DNA from: Clostridia bacterium
GTDB lineage: Bacteria > Bacillota > Clostridia > Oscillospirales > CAG-272
Assembly (NCBI GenBank): GCA_017455905.1
Contig: JAFTLQ010000012.1
Span: 1-41,448, forward strand
Direction: 5' to 3'
DNA: 41,448 nucleotides
A program made the position numbers and the translations under genes. Each line of letters opens with the position of its first letter. Positions within the stretch are counted from its first letter, which is position 1. Of the stretch, positions 20,475 to 28,705 are shown piece after piece. The notes beneath the pieces were generated by a model. It was not told the DNA's origin. It saw nothing but the letters and a program-made list of their open reading frames with translations, and did no database searches.

Positions 20475-20611
20475 CGCTCAGGATGACACAGGGCGCAGGG
20501 CGCCTGCGGCGCATGATTTGCACCTGCGGTGCATGAATTGGCTTCGCCATGAATTGACGCGATGCGTCATGATTTGCCTTACGGCATTCTTTTTTCGCTC
20601 AGGATGACACA
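20475..20611. repeat. Second-type hairpin-linker array flanked by 16-bp direct repeats
   Basis: A 16-bp direct repeat CGCTCAGGATGACACA stands at 20475-20490 and 20596-20611. Between them are short triloop hairpins, GCGCC-TGC-GGCGC, CACC-TGC-GGTG, GGC-TTC-GCC, ACGC-GAT-GCGT and GCC-TTAC-GGC, separated by a constant linker ATGA(A/T)TTG. The rest of 20382-20794 has no gene that I can support: it holds a weak AGGGAAT/ATTCCCT hairpin (20612-20638), a low-complexity TATGTATG stretch and near-repeats of CCAAAATGAGC. A related TGTCATCCTG sequence occurs at 34254. Confidence 0.75.
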
Positions 20612-20794
20612 AAGGGAATTCCACATTTCGCATTCCCTCTATGTGTATGTATGAATTTATGTATGTATATTAGGTATGTATTTATTATTGTAGCCCAAAA
20701 TGGGCTGTTCGTCGTCCAAAATGAGCTACCGTTCGTTCAAATTGAGCGCTCACCACTTTGTGCCCTTTCGGAGCGCAACGCTGTCCCGTGCCAT

Positions 20795-20824
20795 AAAAAA
20801 GTCGGCCCGTGGAGGCGGGCCGAC
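20795..20824 (-). terminator. Intrinsic terminator of the Cys-rich micropeptide gene
   Basis: GTCGGCCCG (20801-20809) and CGGGCCGAC (20816-20824) form a perfect 9-bp stem, followed on the minus strand by six T. It begins 11 bp past the stop codon at 20835, good support for a real short transcript. Confidence 0.85.
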
Positions 20825-20834
20825 GCGGTGGCTG

Positions 20835-20927
20835 TCAGTTGTTGCAGCAGCAGCAAAGAATAACGATCGCGAGGAGGATGATCCAGGTGCAGTTGTCGTC
20901 GAAGAGATGGCAGAAGCAGTTATTCAT
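20835..20927 (-). CDS. Cysteine-rich single-pass micropeptide (30 residues)
   Basis: Thirty codons from ATG at 20927. The peptide starts MNNCFCHLFDDNCTW, continues with a hydrophobic stretch (WIILLAIVIL, residues about 15-24) and ends in four Cys and two Asn. Seven of 30 residues are Cys. A purine-rich AAAGG/TTAGGA lies upstream and a textbook terminator directly downstream, so I take it as a real gene. Short Cys-rich membrane peptides of this look, with NN or CCC ends, occur widely in Clostridia as unnamed proteins, in my recollection; no function is established. Metal binding or a membrane-associated regulator are possibilities only. Confidence 0.7.
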   Translation of the reverse strand: MNNCFCHLFDDNCTWIILLAIVILCCCCNN

Positions 20928-21026
20928 ATTATGTCCTAACCTTTCAAAAAGGATGTTTTCCGGTGGGATGCCCCACACACTATTATCCTATGCGGGCAGG
21001 CGAAATTTGGTTAGGATGCCTCGCGA

Positions 21027-23159
21027 TCAATCGTCAAAGGAAAAGACGGCGCGGCCGTCACGCAGGACGAGCTTGGCGGAAAAGAGCTTATTGTTTTTGG
21101 AAACGAAGCCGCGGATCTTGGCGGTCGAGCCCGTCGTGAGCAGGCGCGCGACCTCTCCCTTGGCGATCTGTCGGCGACAGATGGTAACGCCGACGGTAAA
21201 GTCGCAGCCGTCCTTGTAGCCGATGCAGCCGTAGCTCGCGCGGCCGCGGATAACGTTGCGGCCGCACAGGGGACACGGGCCGATGATCTCGCCGAGGGTG
21301 CCCGTATCCTCCTCGGGCGAAGCGGCGGGAGGCGGCGCCCCGTTTTGGAAGATGGCGGCGATCTCCTTCTCGGCCATGCCGACGCTGTCCTCGATGCGCA
21401 TCTGTCCGTGATATACCTGCTTGAGCGCGCGGCCAAGCTCGCTGGTCTTGTATTTATCCATAGAGATCGACATGCGCTCCAGCGATTCGATGAGCCGCTC
21501 GCCGCCCTCCAGGATGGTATAGACGTCCTTTTTCAAGGCGATGTAGCCGCTCTTCTTCGCGTTGTCGATGATGCCCGTACGGGTGGCCTCGGTACCGAGC
21601 TCCAGGCCCTCGAACATCGCCTTGTAATCCTCGGCGTCGTCGACCTCGCCGCTCTCCTCCAGGTCCTTGGCACGGGCCTTATCGTCCTTGAAGGGGTTTT
21701 TAAGATAATTGTTGAGCGTTTCGATGGTGTAGTGCTTGGGCGGGGTCGTCTGCTTTTCCACGGGGGAAAAGTTGATCGCGACCTCGTCGCCGACCGACAG
21801 GTTGGGAAGGATCTTATCCTTTTGTGTATAATCGTCGTACTTGGTCCAGCCGGGGGACAAAAGGACGGTGCCCTTGAGGGAAAATTCCTCCAGATCGCCG
21901 ACGCCGATGCGGATCTCGCTCCTTTGCGCGATGCATTCCTCGGAGCAGAACACCGCGACGAAGCGGCGAAGCACGGTGCCGTACACCTGCGCCTCCTTTT
22001 CGCTGAGGGCGGTCTTGCTCGGGATCTTGTACGTCGGCGTCAGGGCGGAGTGCGACTCGATCTTGCTGTCGTCAAAGATGTGCTTGGAATCCTTGAAGCG
22101 CACGGGATAGCCGAGCTTGGCAACGCCCGAGAGGATCTGCTTGACCTTATCCTTTTCCGCCGTGGCCAGATACTCGGAGTTGGTACGCGGATAGGTCAGA
22201 TACCCGCTCTCGTACAGCTTCTGTATGATCGCCAGACTGTCGGCCATCGACATCTTGTACTTCTTACCGAGGACGTTCTGCAGCGTGGACAGCGAATAGA
22301 GCTTGCCGGGAAAGAGCGTATCCTTCTTACTCTTATTCGACAGCACGCGCGCCCCCGTGCGGTTATACTGCTCGGCCTGTGCGGCGGCATCCGAAAGCCG
22401 ATCGGCGGCAAAGTGCGTCTTGCCCGTCAGCTCGACGACCTCCCCGCCCGTCTTTTCGGCGCTGTGAAGGACGAAATAGGGCTCGGGCTTGAAGTTACGG
22501 ATCTCCATGTCGCGGTCGTAGATGGCGCGCACGATGGGGACGATGACGCGTCCGACGCGCAGCAGCGTGCCTTGGCGGATGGTGGCGTAGCGTGTCAGGT
22601 TGACGCCGTACAGCCAATCGATATACGTACGGGCAAGGCCCTCGCTCGCCAGCGTATCGTACGCCTGCTCATCCTTCATCTCCGAGAGGGCGCGGCGGAT
22701 GGTCTCGGCCGTCTGGTCGGGAAGCCACAGGCGCTTGCGTGCCTTGGGCGCGCCCGTGTAGTCCGCCAGCGCGTGCTCCACGCACAGACGCACGATGATC
22801 TCACCCTCGCGGTCGGCGTCCCCCGCGTTGACGACGGTATCGACGTCCGAGCGGGTACAGAGCGTGCGGATGATGGCGAACTGCCGCTTGACGCCGCCGT
22901 CCTCCTTACCGCCCTCGTCCTTGCGCAGCTCGAAATGGAACTGCTTCGGGAAGCACGGCAGGTTGGCCAGCGTCCATTTGCGCTCGCCGTCGGGGGTGGG
23001 ATTATAATATTCGATATCCGACAGAGAAAAGAGATGGCCAAACGCCCACGTGACAAGATAGTCCTTGCCCTCCATGTAGCCGCTCTGCTTCTTCATACCG
23101 CCGATGGCGTCGGCAATGTTTCGCGCAAGGCTGGGCTTTTCGGCAATGATGAGGATCAT
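21027..23159 (-). CDS. topB: DNA topoisomerase III (type IA)
   Basis: A 710-residue type IA topoisomerase, which passes DNA through single-strand breaks and decatenates replication intermediates. Residues about 1-130 are the Toprim domain with IIAEKPSLAR (Glu7) and NAGDADREGE (DxD at 114-116 region). The catalytic tyrosine is Tyr323 in LTYPRTNSEY. The C-terminal region has a CPLCGRN and a YGCIGY...CDF pair, a degenerate zinc-finger repeat, and ends in a strand-rich tail. The start at 23159 has AAAGGAG 7 nt upstream and a consensus promoter at 23199-23227. It is monocistronic, ends 99 bp before the micropeptide gene, and lies next to the phage module, divergent from it. Confidence 0.95.
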   Translation of the reverse strand: MILIIAEKPSLARNIADAIGGMKKQSGYMEGKDYLVTWAFGHLFSLSDIEYYNPTPDGERKWTLANLPCFPKQFHFELRKDEGGKEDGGVKRQFAIIRTLCTRSDVDTVVNAGDADREGEIIVRLCVEHALADYTGAPKARKRLWLPDQTAETIRRALSEMKDEQAYDTLASEGLARTYIDWLYGVNLTRYATIRQGTLLRVGRVIVPIVRAIYDRDMEIRNFKPEPYFVLHSAEKTGGEVVELTGKTHFAADRLSDAAAQAEQYNRTGARVLSNKSKKDTLFPGKLYSLSTLQNVLGKKYKMSMADSLAIIQKLYESGYLTYPRTNSEYLATAEKDKVKQILSGVAKLGYPVRFKDSKHIFDDSKIESHSALTPTYKIPSKTALSEKEAQVYGTVLRRFVAVFCSEECIAQRSEIRIGVGDLEEFSLKGTVLLSPGWTKYDDYTQKDKILPNLSVGDEVAINFSPVEKQTTPPKHYTIETLNNYLKNPFKDDKARAKDLEESGEVDDAEDYKAMFEGLELGTEATRTGIIDNAKKSGYIALKKDVYTILEGGERLIESLERMSISMDKYKTSELGRALKQVYHGQMRIEDSVGMAEKEIAAIFQNGAPPPAASPEEDTGTLGEIIGPCPLCGRNVIRGRASYGCIGYKDGCDFTVGVTICRRQIAKGEVARLLTTGSTAKIRGFVSKNNKLFSAKLVLRDGRAVFSFDD

Positions 23160-23198
23160 GACGGCTCTCCTTTCCCTTTTTCTTTTTTCTTTTTCTTT

Positions 23199-23227
23199 AT
23201 TGTATCATATTTCGCCTCTCTTGTCCA
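23199..23227 (-). promoter_or_regulatory. Promoter of topB
   Basis: On the minus strand TGGACA (23222-23227), a 17-bp spacer, TACAAT (23199-23204). A pyrimidine/purine-rich leader of about 35 nt leads to AAAGGAG and the ATG. Confidence 0.75.
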
Positions 23228-23298
23228 CCGTTTTTTCTCCTTTTTTTCGTTTGTCTGCGACGGCACGCCCGCCTCTCGCTACCAATTCCCCGCCGAGG

Positions 23299-23333
23299 AC
23301 GCCCAAAAGGGGCGTTTTTTTGTGCATATGCAC
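23299..23333 (+). terminator. Plus-strand terminator and adjacent 12-bp palindrome upstream of the phage module
   Basis: ACGCCC (23299-23304) and GGGCGT (23310-23315) form a hairpin followed by a run of seven T, reading on the plus strand. Directly after it lies the perfect palindrome GTGCATATGCAC (23322-23333). No plus-strand gene precedes the terminator in this window, so it must end a short leader RNA, an antisense RNA of topB, or be a leftover of a lost gene. The palindrome could be an operator. The rest of 23228-23497 shows no gene. Confidence 0.6.
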
Positions 23334-23398
23334 CAAAAGCGATCGTCAAAAAGGCGTATACTTCGTACACCAACTATACTTACCTCCCCGATGAAAGA

Positions 23399-23407
23399 TG
23401 CTATACT
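23399..23407 (+). promoter_or_regulatory. Candidate extended -10 promoter of the phage module
   Basis: TGC followed by TATACT (23402-23407) lies about 90 bp before the first phage gene, without a good -35 box. It resembles the extended -10 boxes of the host promoters in this window. No other strong promoter was seen in 23334-23497. Confidence 0.4.
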
Positions 23408-23497
23408 GAATGTGCCGACCGAGGGATGCGTCCGGAAGCGTCCCGCACCGCGGGGCGGTCGGCCATCAACGAAAAACGAACAAGGAGGACGGCCATC

Positions 23498-23830
23498 ATG
23501 CCCAAAAAAAGCGCATACCGCACCGATCTGCCGCGAAGGATGTACACCTTCTTTTTGACCTACGACGAGTCCGACAGCGCACCGAGCTTTGAAAAATTTG
23601 CCCGACACGTCGGTACGACGGTCAGCGAGCTTGTGCGCTTTCGCTCCCACAGGGTCTTTGACGAGGCCTATCGGGCGTGTCAGGGCCTGCGGCGCGATTA
23701 TCTCATCGACCGCGCTCTCACGCGCCGCTTTGATCCCTCCTTCGTCAAGTTCCTCCTGAGTGCCGAGGGCGGGGACGGCACGGGGCAGGACGACGGGAGC
23801 CTTAACGTCACGGTGGAGGTCGTTTCATGA
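23498..23830 (+). CDS. Terminase small subunit candidate
   Basis: A 110-residue basic protein placed directly before the large terminase, overlapping it by 4 bp (ATGA). Residues about 18-60 (DESDSAPSFEKFARHVGTTVSELVRFRSH) look like a helix-turn-helix, the DNA-binding part of small terminases, which recognise the packaging site and feed DNA to the motor. The assignment rests mainly on position and size; I see no specific signature. The start at 23498 is supported by AAGGAGG 9 nt upstream, and the frame extends further left without a site. Confidence 0.6.
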   Translation: MPKKSAYRTDLPRRMYTFFLTYDESDSAPSFEKFARHVGTTVSELVRFRSHRVFDEAYRACQGLRRDYLIDRALTRRFDPSFVKFLLSAEGGDGTGQDDGSLNVTVEVVS

Positions 23831-25191
23831 AGCTCAAGCTGACCGTTACGGACAAGCAGCGCGCCTTCATCGAGGCCGACACCTTTGAGGTGCTGTTCGG
23901 AGGGGCGGCGGGCGGAGGAAAATCCTACGGGCAGATCGTCGACGCCCTGCTCTTTGCCCTGCGCTACCCCGGCTCCAAGCAGCTCATCCTGCGGCGCACC
24001 TTTGCCGAGCTGGACAAATCGCTCATCCGCACTTCCCTCTCGCTGTTTCCAAACAGCATCTACAGCTTTAACGCCTCGACACACGTCGGGCGGCTGCGCA
24101 ACGGGTCGTGCATCGATTTTGGCTACTGCGCCACGGAGAACGATGTCTATCAATACCAGAGCGCCGAATACGACGTCATCCGCTTCGACGAGCTGACGCA
24201 CTTCACGGAGGAGCAGTACGTCTATCTTCTCTCCCGTGTGCGCGGCACCAACGGATATCCCAAGCAGGTCAAGTCCTCGACCAACCCGGGCGGCATCGGG
24301 CACAGCTGGGTCAAGCGGCGCTTCGTCGATCCCGCCCCTCCCGCCGAGCGCTTCGTCGGCTCGGACGGCATGACGCGCATCTTCCTCCCCTCCCTCGTCG
24401 ACGACAACCGCTTCCTTATGGCGAAGGATCCCGCCTATAAGGATCGGCTGCGCGCCCTGCCGGAGCGGGAGCGTCGGGCGCTGCTGCACGGCGACTGGAA
24501 TATTTTTGAGGGACAGTATTTCTCGGAGTTTTCCCCCGCGCTTCACGTCATACCGCCCTTCGACATTCCCCCGTCCTACCGCCGCTATCGCACCATCGAC
24601 TACGGCCTTGACCGCCTGGTCTGCCTGTGGATCGCGGTGGCACCGAGCGGCGAGGCGTACGTCTACCGTGAATATTGCGAGAGCGATCTGCCCATCAGCC
24701 GCGCCGCCGAGGCCATCCTCGCCCGTACCCCCGAGGGGGAGAGCGTGTACGCCACCCTCGCTCCGCCCGACCTGTTTGCCCGCAGTCAGGAATCGGGACG
24801 GAGCAAGGCGCTGCTGTTTGCCGAGTACGGCTTGCCCTTCGTCAAAACGGGCAACGATCGGGAAACAGGCTGGCTGTGCGTCAAGGAGCTGCTCGTCGGT
24901 CGGGCGGGCGTGCCGCGCCTTCGCATCTTCTCCACCTGCCGCGAGCTCATCACGACCCTTCCCGCCCTGACCGTCGATCCCCTGCGTCCGAGCGACTGCC
25001 GCACCGAGCCGCACGCCATCACGCACGCCCCCGACGCCCTGCGCGGCTTTGCGATCTACTATGCCCGTCCCGCCTCGGAGGGGGCGCGTACACCGCGCGT
25101 CCATTGGAGCAGCGATCTGTGGGAGGATTACAGGCACGCCGACGAGCCGACGCGGCGCTATCTCAAACAAAAATACGGAGAACCCGAATGA
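23827..25191 (+). CDS. Phage terminase large subunit (packaging ATPase-nuclease)
   Basis: A 454-residue TerL. The ATPase domain has Walker A FGGAAGGGKS (about 22-31), Walker B and catalytic Glu in DVIRFDEL (about 116-123), and a coupling motif in SSTNPGG (about 152-158). The RNase H-like nuclease half starts near TIDYGLDRL (about 257-265), with further acidic residues including a late HAPDALRGF (about 400). It cuts concatemeric phage DNA and pumps it into the prohead at the portal. Start overlaps the preceding gene (ATGA) and the stop overlaps the portal gene start (ATGA), so three packaging genes are translationally coupled. Confidence 0.92.
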   Translation: MKLKLTVTDKQRAFIEADTFEVLFGGAAGGGKSYGQIVDALLFALRYPGSKQLILRRTFAELDKSLIRTSLSLFPNSIYSFNASTHVGRLRNGSCIDFGYCATENDVYQYQSAEYDVIRFDELTHFTEEQYVYLLSRVRGTNGYPKQVKSSTNPGGIGHSWVKRRFVDPAPPAERFVGSDGMTRIFLPSLVDDNRFLMAKDPAYKDRLRALPERERRALLHGDWNIFEGQYFSEFSPALHVIPPFDIPPSYRRYRTIDYGLDRLVCLWIAVAPSGEAYVYREYCESDLPISRAAEAILARTPEGESVYATLAPPDLFARSQESGRSKALLFAEYGLPFVKTGNDRETGWLCVKELLVGRAGVPRLRIFSTCRELITTLPALTVDPLRPSDCRTEPHAITHAPDALRGFAIYYARPASEGARTPRVHWSSDLWEDYRHADEPTRRYLKQKYGEPE

Positions 25192-26942
25192 ACCTTACAA
25201 CACACAACAAACAACAACGGCTGGCGTATATACGCTCGCTGTACGAGCAGGCGAAGCAGGCAGGCGCGGCACAGGACGCCCTCTTTGAGCGGCACATGAA
25301 GCAGTATCGCGGCTCCGATGAGATCGACGGCTCCGCCGAACGGGCCGGCACCGTGCGCAATATCACCTACGAGATCGTGGAAAGCCAGGTGTCCTCCTCC
25401 ATTCCCCAGCCGAAGGTCGATCCCGTCTGCTACACCGAGCGGCGTGACCGCGCGGCTAAGGCGATCGAGCGTCTGTGCAGCTCGGTGCGTGACCGTCTGC
25501 CCTTTGAGGAAATGAACGACCGCGACGAGCGCTACACGTACGTGTACGGCAGCTCGGTGTGGTTCCTTGAATGGGATCACACCATCTCCACGTACGGCGA
25601 GGCCGGCGGCGTACGCGTCAGCTGCCTGTCGCCGCGGGATTTCATTCCTCAGCCGGGCATTACGCATATCGAGCACATGGATTACTGCTTCCTGCGCTTT
25701 TCCACCACGCGTGCCGAGCTATGCCGCACCTACGGGGCGAGCGAGGAGCAGGCCGCCCTCGCCTCGGTCGAGGCGGATGCCGATACGGCTCTTGACGACA
25801 ACGAGGCAGCCACGGTCATTGTCTGCTTCTACCGCGACGCTGACGGGGAGGTCGGACAGTTTATCTTCTCGGGCGAGCTGATCCTCGCCGATATCGAGCA
25901 TTATTACCGACGCAAGCTCCCGACGGTCGACGGCGAAAACGACCATGCCCTTGCCGATCAGACGTATGAAACGGTATTTCGCGCCATTCTGCTGGAGGAT
26001 AGGCTTCCTTGCGAACATTTCTTTACAAAATCCGAGCTTTGCGAGGCAGCCGAAGGCACCGTTCTTCACGTCGAAGAGCTGCACGTTCCGTACTACACGC
26101 CGAGCGGCTTCCCCATCGTTATACGCAAGAACACGTCGGGGGACGACATGCTCTACGGGCAGTCCGACTGTGAATTTATCCGCCCCGAGCAGCAGGCGAT
26201 CAACAAGATCGAGTCGCGCATTCTGCAAAAGCTGCTGCGCGCCGGCGTGACGCCCATCGTTCCCGAGGATGCCACCGTGGCCCTCAACAACGCCGTCTTT
26301 GGCCAGGTCATCAAAATGAAGCCGGGAGAAAGCGCCGCTCAATACGGCACGGTCGACACCACCCCCGACATCTCGCAGGATATTGCCGAGGCGGAGCGAC
26401 TCTATCAGCACGCCAAGCGAACCCTCGGCATATCGGACGCCTATCAGGGGCTGGCCGCAGCGAGCAACGAGTCGGGCTACGCCCGTCAGCTGCAGATCTC
26501 ACAGGCCGGCGGACGCCTGGATTCCAAGCGTACGATGAAGCAGGCCGCCTATGCGGCGATCGATCGGCTGATCTTTGAATACTACCTCGCCTACGCGGAC
26601 GAGGAGCGTCGCATCGGCTACCGTGACGGAAACGGTTGCGTGCAGAACACGAGCTTCCATCGCTACGATTTCCTGGAGCGCGACAAAAGCGGTGCGTATC
26701 ACTTCTCGGATGCCTACCTCTTCTCCATCGATCAGAACGGAGGCATTGAGGGACGGCGCGAGGAGCTGTGGGAGAAGAATCTCAAGAATCTCACCTCCGG
26801 TGCCCTCGGCGATCCGACCGATCACGCGACGCTTCTGCGCTACTGGCAGAGCCAGGAGCGTGCCCATTATCCCTTTGCCCGCGAAAACGTTGAGTATTTC
26901 CGCGATGCGCTGAAGGCACGGGGAGGAGGTGAGGTCACGTGA
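25188..26942 (+). CDS. Phage portal protein
   Basis: A 584-residue portal protein, the dodecameric ring at the capsid vertex through which DNA enters. The section RKNTSGDDMLYGQSDCEF followed by IRPEQQAINKIESRI (about residues 310-345) and the later LGISDAYQGLAAASNESG (stem/clip region) are typical of large P22-like portals. The N-terminus (MNLTTHNKQQRLAYIRSLYEQ) is a short helix. The size exceeds usual HK97 portals (about 400-450) and is closer to the podovirus type. Start at 25188 overlaps the terminase stop and has GGAG; upstream open frame is an alternative reading of the terminase. Confidence 0.88.
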   Translation: MNLTTHNKQQRLAYIRSLYEQAKQAGAAQDALFERHMKQYRGSDEIDGSAERAGTVRNITYEIVESQVSSSIPQPKVDPVCYTERRDRAAKAIERLCSSVRDRLPFEEMNDRDERYTYVYGSSVWFLEWDHTISTYGEAGGVRVSCLSPRDFIPQPGITHIEHMDYCFLRFSTTRAELCRTYGASEEQAALASVEADADTALDDNEAATVIVCFYRDADGEVGQFIFSGELILADIEHYYRRKLPTVDGENDHALADQTYETVFRAILLEDRLPCEHFFTKSELCEAAEGTVLHVEELHVPYYTPSGFPIVIRKNTSGDDMLYGQSDCEFIRPEQQAINKIESRILQKLLRAGVTPIVPEDATVALNNAVFGQVIKMKPGESAAQYGTVDTTPDISQDIAEAERLYQHAKRTLGISDAYQGLAAASNESGYARQLQISQAGGRLDSKRTMKQAAYAAIDRLIFEYYLAYADEERRIGYRDGNGCVQNTSFHRYDFLERDKSGAYHFSDAYLFSIDQNGGIEGRREELWEKNLKNLTSGALGDPTDHATLLRYWQSQERAHYPFARENVEYFRDALKARGGGEVT

Positions 26943-27610
26943 CGACGCTCCGGGATCTTATGCGCGACACCAAGGCCTCCCGCGCGACGCTGACGCCCAA
27001 GAGTCTGGCCTCCTATCTCAAGGAGAACGGCGCACCCGCCGATACGCTGGATACCACCGTCGCCGACGCCATACACCTGTCCCGCACCGCCTCTCCCACC
27101 TACGGTGCCCTTGCGGAGGCCCTGTCCGAGACGGGGCTCTCCAACAGCGGCTACCGCGATTATCTCGCCACCCGTGCCGACAAGGCCAAGGCGGAGGCCA
27201 CGGCGACCGCCTACGAAGCCTACCTGAACGATAAACGTACGGCCGAAGCCGGGTATGAAGCGTATCTGTCTCAGGCAGACGGCAAGCGGGTCTCGCGCAC
27301 CTCCGACGTGCTTCGCTATGCCACCACGCTCGACACCGTCGACGGCGAGGACATCGCACGCTATGCACGCTTGCTCGGCTTCAGCGCCGCGGATGCCGCC
27401 GAGCTGTCGGCACGCGCCGTCGATACCGTTCAAAAGCAGCGGCGCGCCTCCGTGCTGCAAACGGTCGTCGACCGCAGCATGACCGGACAAGAGGCCGACG
27501 CCTACGCACGCGCCCTCGGCTTTTCCGACGAGGAGAGCCGCGCCATCGCTCGCTTCGCCGATGAGCTTCGGCGTACCGTGCTTTCGGGCATCGACCTGAC
27601 AGACAACTAA
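26939..27610 (+). CDS. Phage head-associated protein of unknown function
   Basis: A 223-residue, helix-rich, Ala-rich protein (many A, R, D, Y) with two similar stretches: YEAYLNDKRTAEAGYEAYLS (about 84-104) and a repeated ARYARLLGFSAADAAEL / AYARALGFSDEESRAI pair (about 140-200). It lies between portal and the capsid-maturation genes, where P22-type phages code internal or ejection proteins and some siphophages a protease; I see no protease motif. GTG start at 26939, overlapping the portal stop, with an AGGAGGTGA site 7 nt upstream; an ATG 20 nt further is less well placed. Function inferred from position only. Confidence 0.6.
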   Translation: MTTLRDLMRDTKASRATLTPKSLASYLKENGAPADTLDTTVADAIHLSRTASPTYGALAEALSETGLSNSGYRDYLATRADKAKAEATATAYEAYLNDKRTAEAGYEAYLSQADGKRVSRTSDVLRYATTLDTVDGEDIARYARLLGFSAADAAELSARAVDTVQKQRRASVLQTVVDRSMTGQEADAYARALGFSDEESRAIARFADELRRTVLSGIDLTDN

Positions 27611-27636
27611 CCCCCACAAAAAGAAAGGATACGTAC

Positions 27637-27780
27637 ATGAAACACAGCACCTATTCCACCTACGCCACCAATAAGGGCGGCCGCATCGTCTCTCCCAAGG
27701 GCGCCGTCAAGGACGATCCCAAGAGCACCCGCATCACGGGCGACGATCTGCGCCAAAAATCCACGAAGAAAGGATCGTAA
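27637..27780 (+). CDS. Small basic phage protein (47 residues)
   Basis: An intact 47-residue frame with AAAGGA 6 nt before the ATG at 27637, 26 bp after the previous gene. The peptide is rich in Lys, Ser and Thr (begins MKHSTYSTYATNKGGRIVS, ends TKKGS), without hydrophobic segment. Small basic proteins at this place often bind DNA or decorate heads, but I cannot assign it. Its position between two phage genes with a good ribosome binding site makes it credible. Confidence 0.6.
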   Translation: MKHSTYSTYATNKGGRIVSPKGAVKDDPKSTRITGDDLRQKSTKKGS

Positions 27781-27786
27781 CACAGA

Positions 27787-28248
27787 ATGGAAGACACCAT
27801 GACCGTCGCACAGCCGACCGAGGATACGCTCACCGCCGACCAAGCACCCGATCCCGCACCGACGACCGCACCGCCGCAGGAGGACACACCCGCTGAGGCC
27901 GAGGCACCGTCGATCGATTACGCCGCGCTGGAGGCCGCCGATATCGACGCCCTCAGGCACGAGTTTCCCGAGCTGCTCTCCCTGCGCTCGCTGACCGAGC
28001 TACAGCAGCCGGCACGCTACGGCGCTCTGCGCGATCTCGGACTGTCCCCCAAGGAGGCGTATCTCGCTACCGAGACGCGCCGCGCGCAGCTGCCCGACAA
28101 CCGCTCCCACCTGCGCAGCGCCATCCCACACGCCGTCGGAGGGTCGGGAGAGAGTATATCTGCCGCCGAGCTGGCGGCGGCGCGGGAGCTCTTCCTGGGT
28201 TTGTCCGACCACGAGATCCGAAAACTGTATAAAAAAGTGACCGCCTGA
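27787..28248 (+). CDS. Phage scaffolding protein candidate
   Basis: A 153-residue acidic protein. Residues 1-55 are disordered and rich in Pro, Ala, Glu and Thr; the rest is helical, with a conserved-looking C-terminal end (AAELAAARELFLGLSDHEIRKLYKKVTA). A helical, acidic, low-complexity protein just ahead of the coat gene fits a scaffold that directs capsid assembly and then leaves. Its C-terminal helix-turn could be the coat-binding element (as in P22). ATG at 27787, with AAAGGA about 11 nt upstream, a rather long spacing; an ATG four codons later is possible. Assignment from position and composition. Confidence 0.5.
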   Translation: MEDTMTVAQPTEDTLTADQAPDPAPTTAPPQEDTPAEAEAPSIDYAALEAADIDALRHEFPELLSLRSLTELQQPARYGALRDLGLSPKEAYLATETRRAQLPDNRSHLRSAIPHAVGGSGESISAAELAAARELFLGLSDHEIRKLYKKVTA

Positions 28249-28271
28249 GCGGTCCGAAGAAAGGAACCACT

Positions 28272-28682
28272 ATGTTTAAAATCGTTACCATCTTAAACGG
28301 CCGCACCTCGGTGCCCGAAACCGTCAAGCTCAGCACGTCCTCTGCGCTCCGATACGCTGAGGGCGCCGCCATCCTCATCGCCTCCGGCAGGGCCGCGGCC
28401 TGTACCGCTACGTCGAAGCCGCTCTTTATCTCGGCGCAGACCTACGCCCCGGGCGAAAGCGACGTTCTGATCGCCTATCCCATCACCGAGGACCTCATCC
28501 TCGAAGTTCCCGTCAACGCCGATCCCACGGCCCTGAAGGTCGGCCAGAAGGTCACCCTCGGCTTTGAGAACGGTCAGGCCGCCACCGTCACGGCTACCAC
28601 CGAAGGCGGTGTGGCCACCATCTACGATCTGCAGGGTGCCAAGGCGGCCGGTGACCGCATCCTCGTCCGCTTTGTCGGCTAA
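28272..28682 (+). CDS. Capsid decoration/cement protein candidate
   Basis: A 136-residue beta-rich protein just before the coat gene. It has a VxV-type strand pattern (MFKIVTILNGRT, LRYAEGAAILIASG, TLGFENGQAATVTAT, ATIYDLQGAKAAGDRILVRFVG) and few charges. Small beta proteins next to the major capsid gene are often decoration proteins that clamp the shell. No signature recognised, so this is inferred from position and secondary-structure pattern. Start ATG 28272 with AAAGGA 7 nt upstream. Confidence 0.5.
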   Translation: MFKIVTILNGRTSVPETVKLSTSSALRYAEGAAILIASGRAAACTATSKPLFISAQTYAPGESDVLIAYPITEDLILEVPVNADPTALKVGQKVTLGFENGQAATVTATTEGGVATIYDLQGAKAAGDRILVRFVG

Positions 28683-28705
28683 TACAAACGAAAGGAAACG
28701 ATACT

